From Aradus depressus (taxonomy: Eukaryota > Arthropoda > Insecta > Hemiptera > Aradidae), in assembly GCA_963662175.1 (NCBI GenBank), contig OY759214.1, positions 75,652,037-75,716,036 of the forward strand: 64,000 nucleotides of DNA, read 5' to 3'. Of the stretch, positions 1-10,861 are shown piece by piece. Every line of letters starts with the position of its first letter. The first letter of the stretch is position 1. Both the position numbers and the translations under genes were made by a program. The notes beneath the pieces were generated by a model. That model worked only from the letters and a program-made list of their open reading frames with translations. It was not told where the DNA came from and searched no databases.

Positions 1-1590
1 AGACACTATTTTTTATTATTTGGGAATTATTTATTATTTTACACTAACGGCCAACACCTCATTATACAACAACACACAAAGAATCACACATACACATTTA
101 TTGGGGACACGGGATTTATTATTTAGTTTTTTTTTTTTTTTTTTTTTTTTTTTGTAAATAAAATAAGGCAGACGGGGACATTCTGGCACTCCCCTGGGGC
201 TTAACATCGAGCATACCCCCCTTAGTCGAGCTCAAAGATTCCAAAGTGAATCGCCAGGTTGTAAATAGTAATTTTAGATAATAAGTTAGGGTTAGTTTTT
301 TTTAATTCTAGATATTAAGTTAGGATAATTTTTTGTTCATATATTTAGTAAGAGTATTTTTTTAAATAGTATTAGCAATTTGTTTATGATGTTGGGATAA
401 TTTAGTTTAGATAGGTTTGTGGCTTCATTTGAAATTGACATAATTGTAGGACGGGGCAGACGGTATATGGATTGGCCATCCATGGGAATATTCCTACGTA
501 TTTAAATTTGATTAGGAGACGCGGACCTGAGTAGGATGACAGCGAGGCGATGGCACACATATTTGTAGGTAGTCAGGTATGGTAAATGTACTTCCAATTG
601 TATTTGTATGTTTTGTTTTGTATTTTAAAATAATATTTGTATTAGTATCCGACCGTGTGTATCTATTGAAAATGTCACATTGACCCATATTTTATCTAGT
701 GACCATGATGGGCTATGTTAACCCAATGAGAGCCTTGTAAATATATTTGTCACATATATCCAGGTATGGACCTTACTTATTATGAGTGTCGACCACGGTA
801 GGTCAAATGTCAATTTTTTTTATTTTAGTTAAGAAATCCTAAGGCAAGGAGCCGAAGCATACATGACTGGAGGGGGAGATATATTATAAACTGGAGGGGA
901 TACCCAGAATTGAATATTTAACTATCGTACACACGGAGAAGGGGCCACTCCGATGATGCTTGTAGAATCCATTTAAAGGGGCGGGAGTTTGTTTAATTAT
1001 TTTTTTATGCCATGAACTGACTGTTGAACTGAAGAAAGGGTTTCGCTACTTGATTAATGCGGATGCCGGAATTTACATATATTTATGAAACTGAGATGGG
1101 ATTTGAGTGGGCTTATTTTTCTATTTTATATTTCGTCGTCGTTCCGGCAGAAGGTAAATACCTGTCGAAGGCCTAAGGAGGCATATGGTTAGGGTTTGGT
1201 CAACCCAAATTTTTGTTGAAGCGGATTAGGTATATGGGAATTCAGTTGAAACATTGTCGAGGCGTGGGGCCTTTTTGGATGTTTTAACTAGTCAGTGAAT
1301 GTATGCTAGAAATAGAATCATCGTTATTTGCCAATGGAGAGGGTTAACTCCAAGAAGTACAGCGTAAAGTAAAATCATGCTTTGGTCACGCATGCATAGG
1401 CAAGCCATGCCGATTCGAAAGGAAATTTAAAATCATGTTTTGGTCACGCATGATAATGAGGTCGATACCTGAGTATTTGGTTAAGTGTATACGCTCAGTG
1501 AACGAGCAAGTGTTAAGTGAAACTAATAAAATATGTGACTTCCAATGGTCATTTAGCCGACATATTTTATTTTAACGGGAACGGGGGATA
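1..1590. other. AT-rich non-coding sequence, possibly the 3' interior of an LTR element
   Basis: No coding sequence or family motif recognised. There is a 27-nt T run at 127-153. A purine tract (acgggaacggggga) just before 1592 could be the polypurine tract of an LTR retrotransposon. A 22-nt near-duplicate beginning aaaatcatg and containing tggtcacgcatg occurs at about 1371-1393 and 1430-1452. Confidence 0.3.
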
Positions 1591-1591
1591 T

Positions 1592-2562
1592 TGTAGCATG
1601 TCTACCCTATAGATAATGCTCAGAACTGGCGATGTCTACGAGAGGATCGCGATCGCTAGGAGCAAAGTATGGGTTGTGGGGTATCAAATTAAAGAGGATT
1701 GCATTTGGAAGAGCATGCTCGGAACCAATGATGCCTGCGAGAGAATCGCGATCGCTGGGAGCGGAAAATAAAGAATAATAGAGACACAATGGAAAGGAAG
1801 CCAAGATAATTGTCTACATCCGGTGTATAAGGAATAAGCAGTAAAGGTTTTTTTTCTTACTCCAGGTTTTCACACAACTAGAGGCAGATGTTAATTGGTA
1901 ATATGCGATTGGCTGGAAATAAAATGGGCGGAGTCCGACGACGAATCAAGTCTCGAGAACTGTCCCCTACCACGGTCGGATATCGGAAGCCACTCCCCGT
2001 TTTACTCTTTCTTCGCTCATATCTTGGTGGATCACCACGTTCCTCTCTTTGTAAAGCCTAGTTTCAGTATGTGAAAGTACTTTCTTCGTTCATGTCTTGG
2101 GTGATCACCACGTATCTTTTCTATAAGTAATATCAGTTAGAATATGTGAAATTAACTTTCTTCGTTCATGTCTTGGGTGATCACCACGTATCTTTTCTAT
2201 AAGTAATATCAGTTTGAATATGTGAATTAGTCGTAGAGACACACTTTGATCTTGGACGGTGCAAAGTCAGTGGGGGTGTAACTTCTGGTGTGCCCTCGAA
2301 ACTACGCAGATCTTCAGGGACTATGTGAATAGACGATTTCTACGGGAAGTCCAGAAAGGGTGATCACGCCGTCATTCGCCATGGATATCGTATCGAGGTA
2401 CCTCGTAATTAAGTTATAATTCAGTCCTTCAGACACACGGCCAAATTATATATATATTCAATTGTTGTTTTGTAAATATGTTCTCATAAAATAAATATGT
2501 TAAAGTTATAGGTTTGATTCATTTCATTCCCCCCCACTCATGCTTCTTCTGGTTGACAACAG
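1592..2562 (+). mobile_element. Candidate solo or 3' LTR
   Basis: Starts TGTAGCATG right after a purine tract and could end at ...GACAACA (TG...CA ends). It contains an imperfect duplication of about 120 bp (1605-1665 and 1710-1770), each half carrying the palindrome GCGATCGC, a triplicated 75-bp unit, and AATAAA-like signals near 2490. There is no matching second LTR and no coding region in the window, so the boundaries are inferred. Confidence 0.35.
2003..2232. repeat. Three tandem units of about 75 bp
   Basis: Units start near 2008, 2081 and 2157 (spacing 73 and 76). Each contains TTTCTTCG, then GATCACCACGT and an end like atatgtgaaa. Units 2 and 3 are almost identical and unit 1 is diverged. 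They may act as enhancer-type repeats within the candidate LTR. Confidence 0.85.
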
Positions 2563-3552
2563 TAATTAATTATTGTTAATTACTGATGTCAACTAACCGT
2601 TAGGATCTTGTAACCGTTCTTCCCGTGGGAGTGCTTTCAGCTATTCAGGCATTGTTTAATTAAAGTCGCGATTTAAATAATTTTCAATTTTAATAATTTT
2701 TCGATTTCAATTTTATTTATTTTATTAATTACGTGATTTGCACTCACAAAGGGAGGGAAATGGTTATAATATATATATAATATAATATATATAAATATAT
2801 GTATATAAAAGTAAAAATAAAAATGAAAAGAATACAAAAGGATAAATTATAAGAAAGTATTATAATAACAATGGAGGTAGAAATAGCAACTGTACTTCAC
2901 ACTGGTAACAATGGGAATATAGAATAGGGGAAGGAATGTAAATTCAGGGTTTGGGAATATCATCCCAGACATGTGTCTACATTGTCTGAAATGGATGCAT
3001 CCCAGTGCCAGCCTACCAACCTACCAGCCTTCCCAACTTATAAAATGTCCAACTTTACATCCATTCATCTGAATTACTAGGGGCTCCATGAGGGCCAGGC
3101 CCTTGCTTTTCTGCTGCGCTAAGCAAACCTCGAAAAGGTTATGATCGGGTATGCCCCACTCGTATTTTTTGAAAAATATTATTACTAAATTCCCATTATA
3201 AACGTATAGTATACAAAAGAATTGTAATCCTGAAAAAAAAAATAAATGTGTATGTAAAAAAAATTACGTTTTGACCATTTTATATGTCTGGACATATAGA
3301 AACATAATTTTTTAGACGTTTGCTCAATTTTCAAGAAAATGGTTAGTCTTATCGAAAAATTGCTTTCCACCAAAGGTGTTTTTTATTAAATTTATCAATT
3401 AACGAAATTACCTCAGATTTGAGATAGGATCAATATGAACAAAATTTTAATGTCTCAAAGAACGAATAATAAATATCCTTAGAAAATATTTTAAATTAAT
3501 GTTTAAATTGTATAGCATTTTCATAGCAAAATCTCTTTTTATTATCAGTAGT
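2563..3552. other. Unassigned AT-rich sequence
   Basis: No gene found. It includes an AT-rich TATATA tract at about 2767-2810 and A-rich sequence at 2815-2860. A C-rich patch at 3000-3110 has no open exon with plausible splice sites. Confidence 0.3.
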
Positions 3553-3835
3553 TTTACTTCCCCAGATTTGCAAAGTATAGAGAAAGTTATGTAATCGGTC
3601 AAAAATTCGAAGAGGAGTTTTAGTGTTTTTGACCGCAAGATGCCAAATATGAAAGAAAAAAATGTCTTTCTGTCTATGTTTGTGTCTGTAGACATGGTCA
3701 CTTCCGATATAATGAATGTATCGGCATACAATTTTATAAGTGAATCAAGAACTCTCTGACGACAACATCTATTGATTTTCAGCTTAATCGACCAACGGAA
3801 GGGGGGAGACAACACAAAATCTCTAATAACTTCCA
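3553..3835 (+). repeat. R1 dispersed repeat, 5' half
   Basis: R1 reads from TTACTTCCCCAG through GTTATGTAATCGGTCAAAAA, an A-rich stretch, gaatgaatgtatcg and a GATTTTCAGC block. This copy stops after the G-rich segment. Confidence 0.8.
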
Positions 3836-3839
3836 GAAG

Positions 3840-4920
3840 GTACTGTTTTTTTGTTTACTAAATTAAATATATGCCCATTGAAGAAAAAAAAACTGATGTT
3901 ATTTTAGGAATTAGTAAGAATTTTTGTATATAATTTATTTAATTTTTAAAATTTTTATAATGTAGGTTAAGTTTAAATAAACCCAATATTTTGTTCTCGA
4001 TTCTATGCTATTCTTTTTCCCTGTCAACCAAATGAGAAAATACCTTCGAATTAGATTGAACATTTTTGCAAATTTGGAATCATTTTATGGCATCCCAGAA
4101 TTATATATTTAGAAGAATACAAATGAAGTAATTACTTACTTACTCCGTTGGCGACGAACCCTTAGCCGCCCACATTAGCCTTTTCCACCGCGATCTGTCG
4201 TGCACCACCGGTCGCCAGTTCACCACGTGGTGTTCCACAGCATCCTTCTTCACCAGGTCAGTCCACCTCAGCCGTGGTCTTCCTCGTGATCTGGCTCCTT
4301 GGACTTGAGCGTCCATGATGCGTTCTATGGCTGTCTGCGGTCCGCTTCTCTCCACATGTCCAGCCCATATTAAGCGCCATGATTTCATATCTGCAACTAC
4401 GGTCGGGTGTTCCCAGAAGATTTCCCTCAGCTCCCTGTTGGTTCAGATCCTCAACTCTTAGGTTTCTCTATCCTTGACCGGACCTGCTATTTTTCTCAGC
4501 ACTTTATTTTCAAACGTCTGGAAACGTTTCTCCAGATGTGATGTCAGGGTTCAGGTTTCACACCCATAGATCAGAACGGGCTTTACCATGGAGCTGTAGA
4601 TCCTATACAAGGCTCTGGACCGCAGCAGCTTGATGACAGAGAAATACACTCTTTGGGCTTGCAGAAGTCTTCTGTCCTCCAGCATCGAGTTGATGCTAGT
4701 TACCTTGGACCCGAGATACCTGATGTTCTCAACTCTTGGGAAGGAGAAAGATGCGGAGAAATGAAGTAATTGTTAATTGAAATTTTTTGTGAACTTTCTT
4801 GAAAATTGTACGTCATAAACTGTATATTTTTATTAGGGCCCTTTTCGGAAACTAATGTAGAAATTTAAATTCAGTAGAAGACCAAAATTTCTACATAAAG
4901 TATGATGATTTTATTATTTA
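3840..4920 (+). repeat. R3 dispersed repeat split by a LINE insertion
   Basis: Shares blocks with 8275-8720 and 12905-13330, and with 14340-14510 on the minus strand: AATAAACCCAATATTTTGTTC, a ctgtcaac block, ACCTTCGAATT, a tcctagaatt-like block and an inner block ending CCCTTTTCGG. The copy is interrupted at 4134-4758 by a LINE that duplicated 13 bp of it. Confidence 0.7.
4134..4758 (-). mobile_element. 5'-truncated RTE-like LINE with perfect 13-bp TSD
   Basis: On the minus strand the translation runs through non-LTR reverse-transcriptase C-terminal landmarks: YLGSKV, then the helix before LRKIAGP, then an intact final 82-codon stretch with WAGHVERS and the basic GRPRLRW motif (4388-4140), ending at a stop. 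Upstream parts carry frameshifts and a stop, so it is dead. The 3' end is a short AAGT-type tail rather than poly(A), as in RTE-type elements. AAATGAAGTAATT flanks both sides (4121-4133 and 4759-4771). Confidence 0.8.
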
Positions 4921-5309
4921 TTACTTGTTTATTTTAATTATTAATTCTTTTATTTTATTTTATGTACCATTTTTAAATTATCACTGGAGATAGACCAGCA
5001 ATAGTTGATATACGCTATTAGTTGATGACATGTTCCCTTCTACGTTCTCTATATAGGAAGGAGGCTGACGAAGTGGTTTCCAGGCCCCCTCCGCTGACCC
5101 TTCCATACTTTCTGGGCAGTTCCCCCTACCCCTACCCTTTTCCAGATTTATGGAAGGCTACCTTCCAGATAGTTGAGATATAAACCTCTAACTTCAATGA
5201 TTTACCATCCTTTTACCTATATTTGTCCAGCCTAGAATTTGTTTTCCCTCTCCTGCTACTAAACCTATTGGATAATTTTTCATCATGCAAAATATTATTT
5301 TATTTCCTC

Positions 5310-5945
5310 TTTTTTACTTCCCCAGCGATACAAAGTATAGGGAAAGTTATGTAATTGATCAAAAATTCGATACAAAGTTTTCAAAGGAATTTCATGATTT
5401 CGACATCTAGATACCAAATATATAAAAAAATGTCTGTCTCTATGAATACGACAACTGATAGAATGAATGTATCGACACTTTATGTATGACCAAATCCCAT
5501 GACAACACCTATTTTCAGCCAAATCGGTACAAGGGATTAGGAGATAAGGGCGTAATGACTGTATCGATACAAAATTTAATTTCAATTAATGTGAATTCTA
5601 AACTCCATGAGGACGACACTTATTAATTTTCAGTGGAATCGGCAGAACGAAAGGGAGGAACAGAGGCTAGGTCAACCCAAAAAATCAAATAACTGCTGAT
5701 GTAATGAATGTATAGATATGAAATTTCATATTTGAAGTCAAAACCAAATGAGATCAAAATTTATAAAAATTTCTGCTATATCGTCAAAGGGAGGGAGCTC
5801 ATTTTAAAATTTAGTATGAAGATTTAGGAGCCCCTATGTAAGTCAACTATTGAATATTAGAGCATACGTTAACTGATTATGGATGGGTGGGATTTAATTG
5901 ATTAATCCGTTATGGGGAAGTACATTGCTGGTGACTTACGACTTT
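5310..5945 (+). repeat. R1 dispersed repeat, near full length
   Basis: The best complete copy. It opens TTACTTCCCCAGCGATACAA and closes with a GGGGAAGTACATTGC-like end, so its termini are short inverted repeats. Inside are repeated modules, each beginning with a gat(a/g)(g/t)aatgaatgtatcgaca-like block near 5458, 5551 and 5699. It has no coding capacity. Confidence 0.85.
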
Positions 5946-6174
5946 TTACTTTCTCATAATACTTTATCATTATAAAAATATTTTAAAATTGCGGCAACTT
6001 AAGATATTTTGGTTGAAACTAGGTTTTGGAGGCTTAATTTTTAACCTTTATTATTGATCTTTATTTTTCGGGTGCACCTTGCGGTTGTGCAACATCACCC
6101 GTTTTAATCTAACAGACTATTTCACAGGTTGTCAAATAAAATATAGTCTGACCTCTCACAGATTTTTATTAGTG

Positions 6175-6217
6175 GTAGCTAGCCGGCTTTCGAGGTTTCC
6201 CTCATCATCAGGCAGTC
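6175..6217 (-). ncRNA. Hammerhead-like motif in FB1, left arm
   Basis: On the minus strand: intact CTGATGA, one extra T, hairpin GAGG-GAAA-CCTC, GAAA, palindromic AGCCGGCT, A, GCTAC. Core nucleotides match the hammerhead consensus apart from the extra T between box 1 and helix II. Confidence 0.45.
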
Positions 6218-6285
6218 CACAAAAGTAACCATCCTTAATATAATATAAAGGCAATTGTTTTATATTAAGGATGGTTTCTTTTGTA

Positions 6286-6330
6286 GGCTGCCTGATGGTG
6301 AGGGAAACCTCGAAAGCCGGCTAGCTACCA
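6286..6330 (+). ncRNA. Hammerhead-like motif in FB1, right arm
   Basis: CTGATGG box, hairpin GAGG/CCTC with GAAA loop, GAAA, then the self-complementary AGCCGGCT followed by A and GCTAC. GTAG upstream can pair with CTAC downstream across a bulge (helix I). The last base of the first box is G instead of the required A, so this copy is probably inactive. Confidence 0.45.
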
Positions 6331-6594
6331 CTAATAAAAATCTGTGAGAGGTCAGACTATATTTTATTTGACAACCTGTGAAATAACCACTTCTCACTAC
6401 ATCAGCCATCTTCATACTAACAGACTATAATCAGTTGTATTTTTTTTAATATTAGAAGACAGTCACAACTTTGGTATTTTTGTTCCACCCTAATGGCCAC
6501 CCCCCCTTAATTCAGATTTATAAGAATTTTCCAATTCAGAAGACTCTGAATACTGAAAACTGTGAAACATATCACAAGAAGTATATCAACTTAC

Positions 6595-6782
6595 CATTCA
6601 AGTCAGAGGTCAACGGGAGTAAAACTTCATCAAAAGACCTGGTGAGAAGATGTTGGAGCTGTCCCAGTGTGTGCGACCATAGATAGGAAGTGTCTTCAGC
6701 CAGTTTGGGGAGACTTTCTGAAGCTCTAGTCACACCCCGGCTACATTCTTCGTTCGTCCAAAGCATCCCGCCTGCCCCTAAT
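6595..6782 (-). CDS. Prominin-like gene, exon e (end of TM2, start of first large extracellular loop)
   Basis: A 188-nt exon from a pyrimidine-rich acceptor (ttttctccttctacag/) to donor AATG/gtaagt. Its first nt completes the Leu codon split at the end of exon d, and it ends in phase 1. The 62 residues run LGAGGMLWTNEECSRG, then an amphipathic helical stretch with AEDTSYLW and LLTRSFDEVLLPL. Insect prominin-like proteins follow TM2 with a T/S-N-E/x segment and then ...EDT..YL..T......LL...F.E....L, which this matches by eye. Intron d-e is 831 bp. The following exon must start with two nt; I could not find it in 1-6590. Confidence 0.8.
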
Positions 6783-7047
6783 CTGTAGAAGGAGAAAAAA
6801 TAATTCAGCAAATGTAATAATAATAAAAAGAACTAATTTATATAAAATATATAATAGATATAAAAAGTAGAAACAAAGAAGAATTCAATAGATCCAGGAA
6901 GATGAAATAGAAAAAAATAAATAATACGATGGAGGTAGGAAGGAGAAAAAAGAAAGAATTTAACAGATATAGGAAAAAGAAATAATACCAGGGTGGTAGA
7001 AAGAAGAAAAAAGAAAGAAATTAATACAGATTGCAAATATGAAACAA

Positions 7048-7452
7048 AAATCTATCTGTCCTTCAACACGATAATTAACAATAAAATGAATGCATCGACA
7101 AGAAATTTCATATTTGAAGTCAAAACCGAATGAGGACATAACCTGTCAAATTTCAGCGATATCGGCTGAGAAGGGAGGGCTTAGGGGAAAGGCTCAATTC
7201 AAAAACCCTAATAACTGCCGATGTAACGAATTTATCGACACAAAATTTAGTGTGAGGATTTAAGAGCCCAAACGTAAGTCATCTATTGAATATTAGCGCT
7301 AACAGTCGGCTGGTTTTGGAGAGGGGGCGAAAAGTTATTTGATTTATAAAAGGTTCGGAAAACATTAATTTTTTCGAAAACTCAACATCGAATTTCTGAT
7401 AGATTTCATAAGTTCCCTTACACTTTGTATAGCTGGGGCAGTAAAATCTGAC
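7048..7452 (+). repeat. R1 fragment plus inverted R1 head
   Basis: 7048-7345 reads as the central and 3' part of R1 on the plus strand. 7346-7452 reads as the R1 head in reverse, ending TTTGTATAGCTGGGGCAGTA. It lies between prominin exons d and e. Confidence 0.7.
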
Positions 7453-7613
7453 AAATGTAGGCAGGAGTACGATAAGCGATCACATCCAAATTTTTTCCTA
7501 AACAAATTTCTATAGGGGGGCCTCCTTCAAATGAAAAGCCCCAAAAACTGCAGATCCATCACTGACATTAACAATTATTTTATATGAAGTACTTAACTTT
7601 ATCTTTTACTTAC

Positions 7614-7795
7614 AAAAGTAAAAAGAGAATAATGTGTAGTAGAAAAACGAGGGTGCGCCTCTTGCAATTAGGAGCACAAGTACGTTGGGGGGCGGCTCGA
7701 GCTGCACATAAATTGAGGGTCATGATAGGCACGATGAGAGAGAAGATGACAGCCAGGAGGAGCAGAGTGAGGAAGCCAGCTTCCATCTCGAGCAC
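7614..7795 (-). CDS. Prominin-like gene, exon d (TM1, Cys loop, start of TM2)
   Basis: A 182-nt exon from acceptor ctgttgtcag/ to donor TTTT/gtaagt, starting in phase 0 and ending with two spare nt. Its 60 residues begin VLEMEAGF. TM1 is about residues 8-28 (LTLLLLAVIFSLIVPI and following), then a short cytoplasmic loop with Cys at residues 30, 40 and 44 and a basic patch (CKRR), then TM2 (TLVFLLHIILFLL). The E-A-G before TM1 and the Pro inside TM1 are prominin hallmarks. The loop has fewer Cys than the usual prominin Cys-cluster, which suggests a divergent paralogue. Read unspliced, it looks like a small membrane ORF closed by a stop just past the donor; the splice-phase match to exon e argues against that reading. 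Confidence 0.8.
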
Positions 7796-8274
7796 CTGAC
7801 AACAGATAACTGTTATTGACAATATCACCCCAAGGAATGGGCCTAGACGAGCAAGACTTTAGCTAATAATAACTTTATTAGGAGCAGGAACATCTAACCG
7901 AAAGTTATTCTATCTATGCCTCCGGAATAATTATTCAACTATATGCCATCCTTAGTAGGATGGGATATGGCAAAACAGAACTCCCTTGCTATAAACAAAC
8001 CCACAAAATAGCTGATGGATTGTGGTTAAATAATAGATACATATTAGAAAACAACTAGTAAATTATTTATTAACCCATTTGTTAAATAATTATATAAACC
8101 TATTTATTATATGTAAATTTATATTTTATTTTATTTCTATTTTTTTTATTTAATAATAATAAATATTTATTTTATTTAATAATAATTGTGATAATAGATT
8201 GTGATTTAAGTCATGGCGTGATTTGGATGAGTGAGATCTCCAAGTTGAATGAGCACACAAAAAAAAAAGGTACC

Positions 8275-8720
8275 TACTGTTTTTTTTAAAAACTTATATT
8301 TTATATGCCCAAAGAAGAGTGGCTACGAAGACAAAATACTCATCTAAATTTAAGAATTAGTTTATGATAGAATTATTTGTAAAAGAAAATAAACCTAATA
8401 TTTTGTTCTGAATCCTATTATATTCATTTCCGCTGTCAACTAAAAAAAATACCTTCGAATTTTTTTTTTTTTTTTAATTTTGCTAATTATGAAAATTTGT
8501 GGTATCCTAGAATTATATTTTTTATGAAAATCCTAGCAAATTAATCACAAATGATTTTTTTAATACATGTGCTTCCTCACGTTCTTTTCTCAAAATTGAG
8601 TCATAATGTTTATATTTTTATTATTAAGACCCTTTTCGGAAATTACTATAGAAACCAAAATTTCATATAAGGCCAGCTTAAAATTATATCTACAGAAAAT
8701 GTTGTAATAATTATTTTTAT
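8275..8720 (+). repeat. R3 dispersed repeat
   Basis: Same order of blocks as 3840-4920 (AATAAACCTAATATTTTG, ctgtcaac, ACCTTCGAATT, ATCCTAGAATTATAT, GACCCTTTTCGGAAA). Confidence 0.65.
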
Positions 8721-8729
8721 TTATTATCA

Positions 8730-9270
8730 CCACAATATATAAATATAAAATTCTTTGATTACTATTAACTACTAGAAAATTATTTAACTATAAGCCATCC
8801 TTAGTGTTACTACGAACGAAGTCGGCCATAATTTTACAGACTTCATAAGGATCTGGTATTTCTTGACTATCTTGATAAAAATAAAACAATATATTCATGG
8901 CATGAAATTGCGAGGATGAAGAGTAATGATGTACTTTTATTATACATTAACAGCTGCCTCTAGAACACCAAATGATCCCCGGTTAATTTATGTAGATGAT
9001 ATTCTTGTTATTTAGGTTCCGACCTCTTGGAATAACTTCTGAAGTATAAAATGAAATGACTCATTTGGTGTAAAGATTATAGCGCTTTTGTATGAAAAGA
9101 AAACTATAACTGGAAGTTATCTCTATGACCTTCCGCTCCTGGTCCCTATCGACCTAGATCGAGCTAGATTATAGCGATGGGATTAACTTGTTCCCTCATA
9201 ATGTTCATTTTTTATAAATTGAGGAGAATGTTAGAGGGCTAGCTGCGTCTGTGGAAGGTAAAACTAAAAA
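8730..9270. other. Unassigned intronic sequence
   Basis: No exon or known element. An attatttaactataagccat block near 8775 resembles 7930-7950. Confidence 0.25.
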
Positions 9271-9274
9271 AAAG

Positions 9275-9365
9275 GCAGGTGTGCCTCACCCACATAAGCG
9301 CACGGTTTAAATGAAACTTCTTTTGTCTTCATTTACCATGCGAATTAAATAAACAAAATAATATG
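9275..9365. repeat. R2 short dispersed repeat, copy 1
   Basis: Shares CCTCACCCACATAAG, then AAACTTCTTT and TCTTCATT, with 12498-12590. A partial match (AGAAGTGAAACTTCTTTCG) occurs at 28600-28620. Confidence 0.6.
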
Positions 9366-9967
9366 TGAAGGGCTTAGTTCCAAAGTCCACTTTTGTAAAT
9401 TTTGAGAAAACAAATAACTCTCCAGGTGCATGAATATTCAAAAAAATAGAAAACACTATATTTGGCGTATTGCTGATGGAAATAACTTAATTTCTGTAGT
9501 CCGGCTACTTTTTGTAAGTGAATACACACAGAAAACGAAAAAAAATGTTTGGACTTAGCCGGTTTTGAAAATAAACAACTTGGACTTAGCACTTTCCAGA
9601 AAAAATAAATGAACTTAGCCGGGTTTGAAAATAAAATAAGAATTTATTCAATTTTGTAGAAAAAAAAGTATGCGAAATCCTTAAAGTCACGGTATAATGG
9701 GTAGATTTACCATATTAGATTCAATACTTTTCATCATAATATGTGGAATCCATTTTAGAAATGAATTCTTGGACTTAGCTGGTTTTGAAAATCAAATTTT
9801 TTAAAACTACATTTTTTTTAATGTTCGTTAAGAAAACATTTTTTTTTCGACTATCTTTGTTACTATAAGTTGGGAAATATCTCAAAAAACATTTTCCTGA
9901 AATATCTCAGATTTTTATTTGTTTGGCCTCCTGGGTCGTTCATAACCTGGCCTAATACTTCCAAGTG

Positions 9968-10046
9968 TATCTTCCAGTTTACATGTGTAAATTGAATTAA
10001 ATTAATTTTGAATAGAAAAATTTTAATCAATAATTAAAATTTAATC
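9968..10046. repeat. R4 repeat, copy 1
   Basis: AGTTTACATGTGTAAATTG and the following 55 bp are nearly identical to 13562-13638. Confidence 0.65.
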
Positions 10047-10049
10047 GTC

Positions 10050-10590
10050 GAGCAAATGCCCAGGAAGTTTGCCGCCGTCTCGTCTTCTTCCCCACATCTA
10101 TCACTATTTTGCCTATCTATTCTTGCAAACTGTTGCTCTCATTCCTGACCTTTCCCCTTTGGTGGCATTAGTGATACAAGGCGACTCAGCGCTTTACTGA
10201 GAGACCACACTGTGGCGGGGCTAGTGTTCTGATGAGTCCTAGTTGATCCCCTCAAGACTTCAAAGCCCAGAAAGTCAGGGCAAGAGCCCCTCTTCTAGTT
10301 TGAGTCTTTAGAAATAGACTCCAGCTCTCTGTAAGACCTTGAATGCTCAACTAAGGGACCGAACAAAGGGCTCGTGTTCACAACCTTATCCCTCTACAAC
10401 GAAATTGTGTCTTCTAAATCATCAATGGGTAGGAATTGTAGTATATTTGATGTCCACAGTACACGAGTTAAATGGGAAAACGAGAAGTGAGGGTTGATAT
10501 GTAATAAAATGAATATTTTAAATTAATAAAAAGTTTAATGTTAAATAAAAAATATTGATAATGACTCTAATAATTAATAAATATATCATT
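10050..10590. other. Unassigned intronic sequence, moderately GC-rich
   Basis: 10060-10440 has higher GC than its surroundings, but all frames contain stops and no motif was recognised. Confidence 0.2.
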
Positions 10591-10594
10591 TTTT

Positions 10595-10803
10595 TTTTTT
10601 TTTTTGGCCTTATGTACGATGCATATTAGCCATATCCCTTGTAAAGGTGTTATCTATTTATTTTAAGACATCCATGGCCCCGGGAGGGAGTTCTATCTAC
10701 GAAATAAAACTCACTCCCGGACGGGATTCGAACCCGCAAACCATGGTGAGACCATGCGATCAAAGCCCTACGCTCTAGCCCGCGCGGCCACAATGGCCTC
10801 CAT
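10595..10803 (-). mobile_element. SINE-B, copy 1 (tRNA-derived)
   Basis: On the minus strand: a tRNA-like head with B box GGTTCGAATCC preceded by an A-box-like GGCTAGAGCG region, a body containing CCCTCCCGGGGCCATGGATG, a short hairpin tail and terminal poly(A), seen as a T run at 10590-10606. Same family as 51212-51410. Confidence 0.75.
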
Positions 10804-10861
10804 AAAAAATTGTATCAAACATTATCTGAGTTAGGCTCCAAAAAATTTTTTTTATATTTTA

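Larger units (their letters stand above)
6121..6416. mobile_element. FB1 foldback element, copy 1, with 12-bp TSD
   Basis: A palindrome with arms at 6121-6240 and about 6262-6386, followed by an asymmetric C/T-rich tail of about 30 nt (6387-6416). CTAACAGACTAT flanks both ends (6109-6120 and 6417-6428), proving insertion. Each arm holds a hammerhead-like motif: on the minus strand at about 6175-6217 and on the plus strand at 6286-6330. The plus-arm box reads CTGATGG, so its last core A is mutated. There is no ORF. Confidence 0.85.

Noticed and set aside
2590..2645. Possible prominin downstream exon on the minus strand (donor-like gttagt)
   Set aside because: A stop codon lies in the frame required by exon e and the acceptor is weak.
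7584..7828. Independent small membrane protein from the unspliced ORF around exon d
   Set aside because: Its last codons and stop come from the intron after a consensus gtaagt donor, and the spliced frame continues in exon e.
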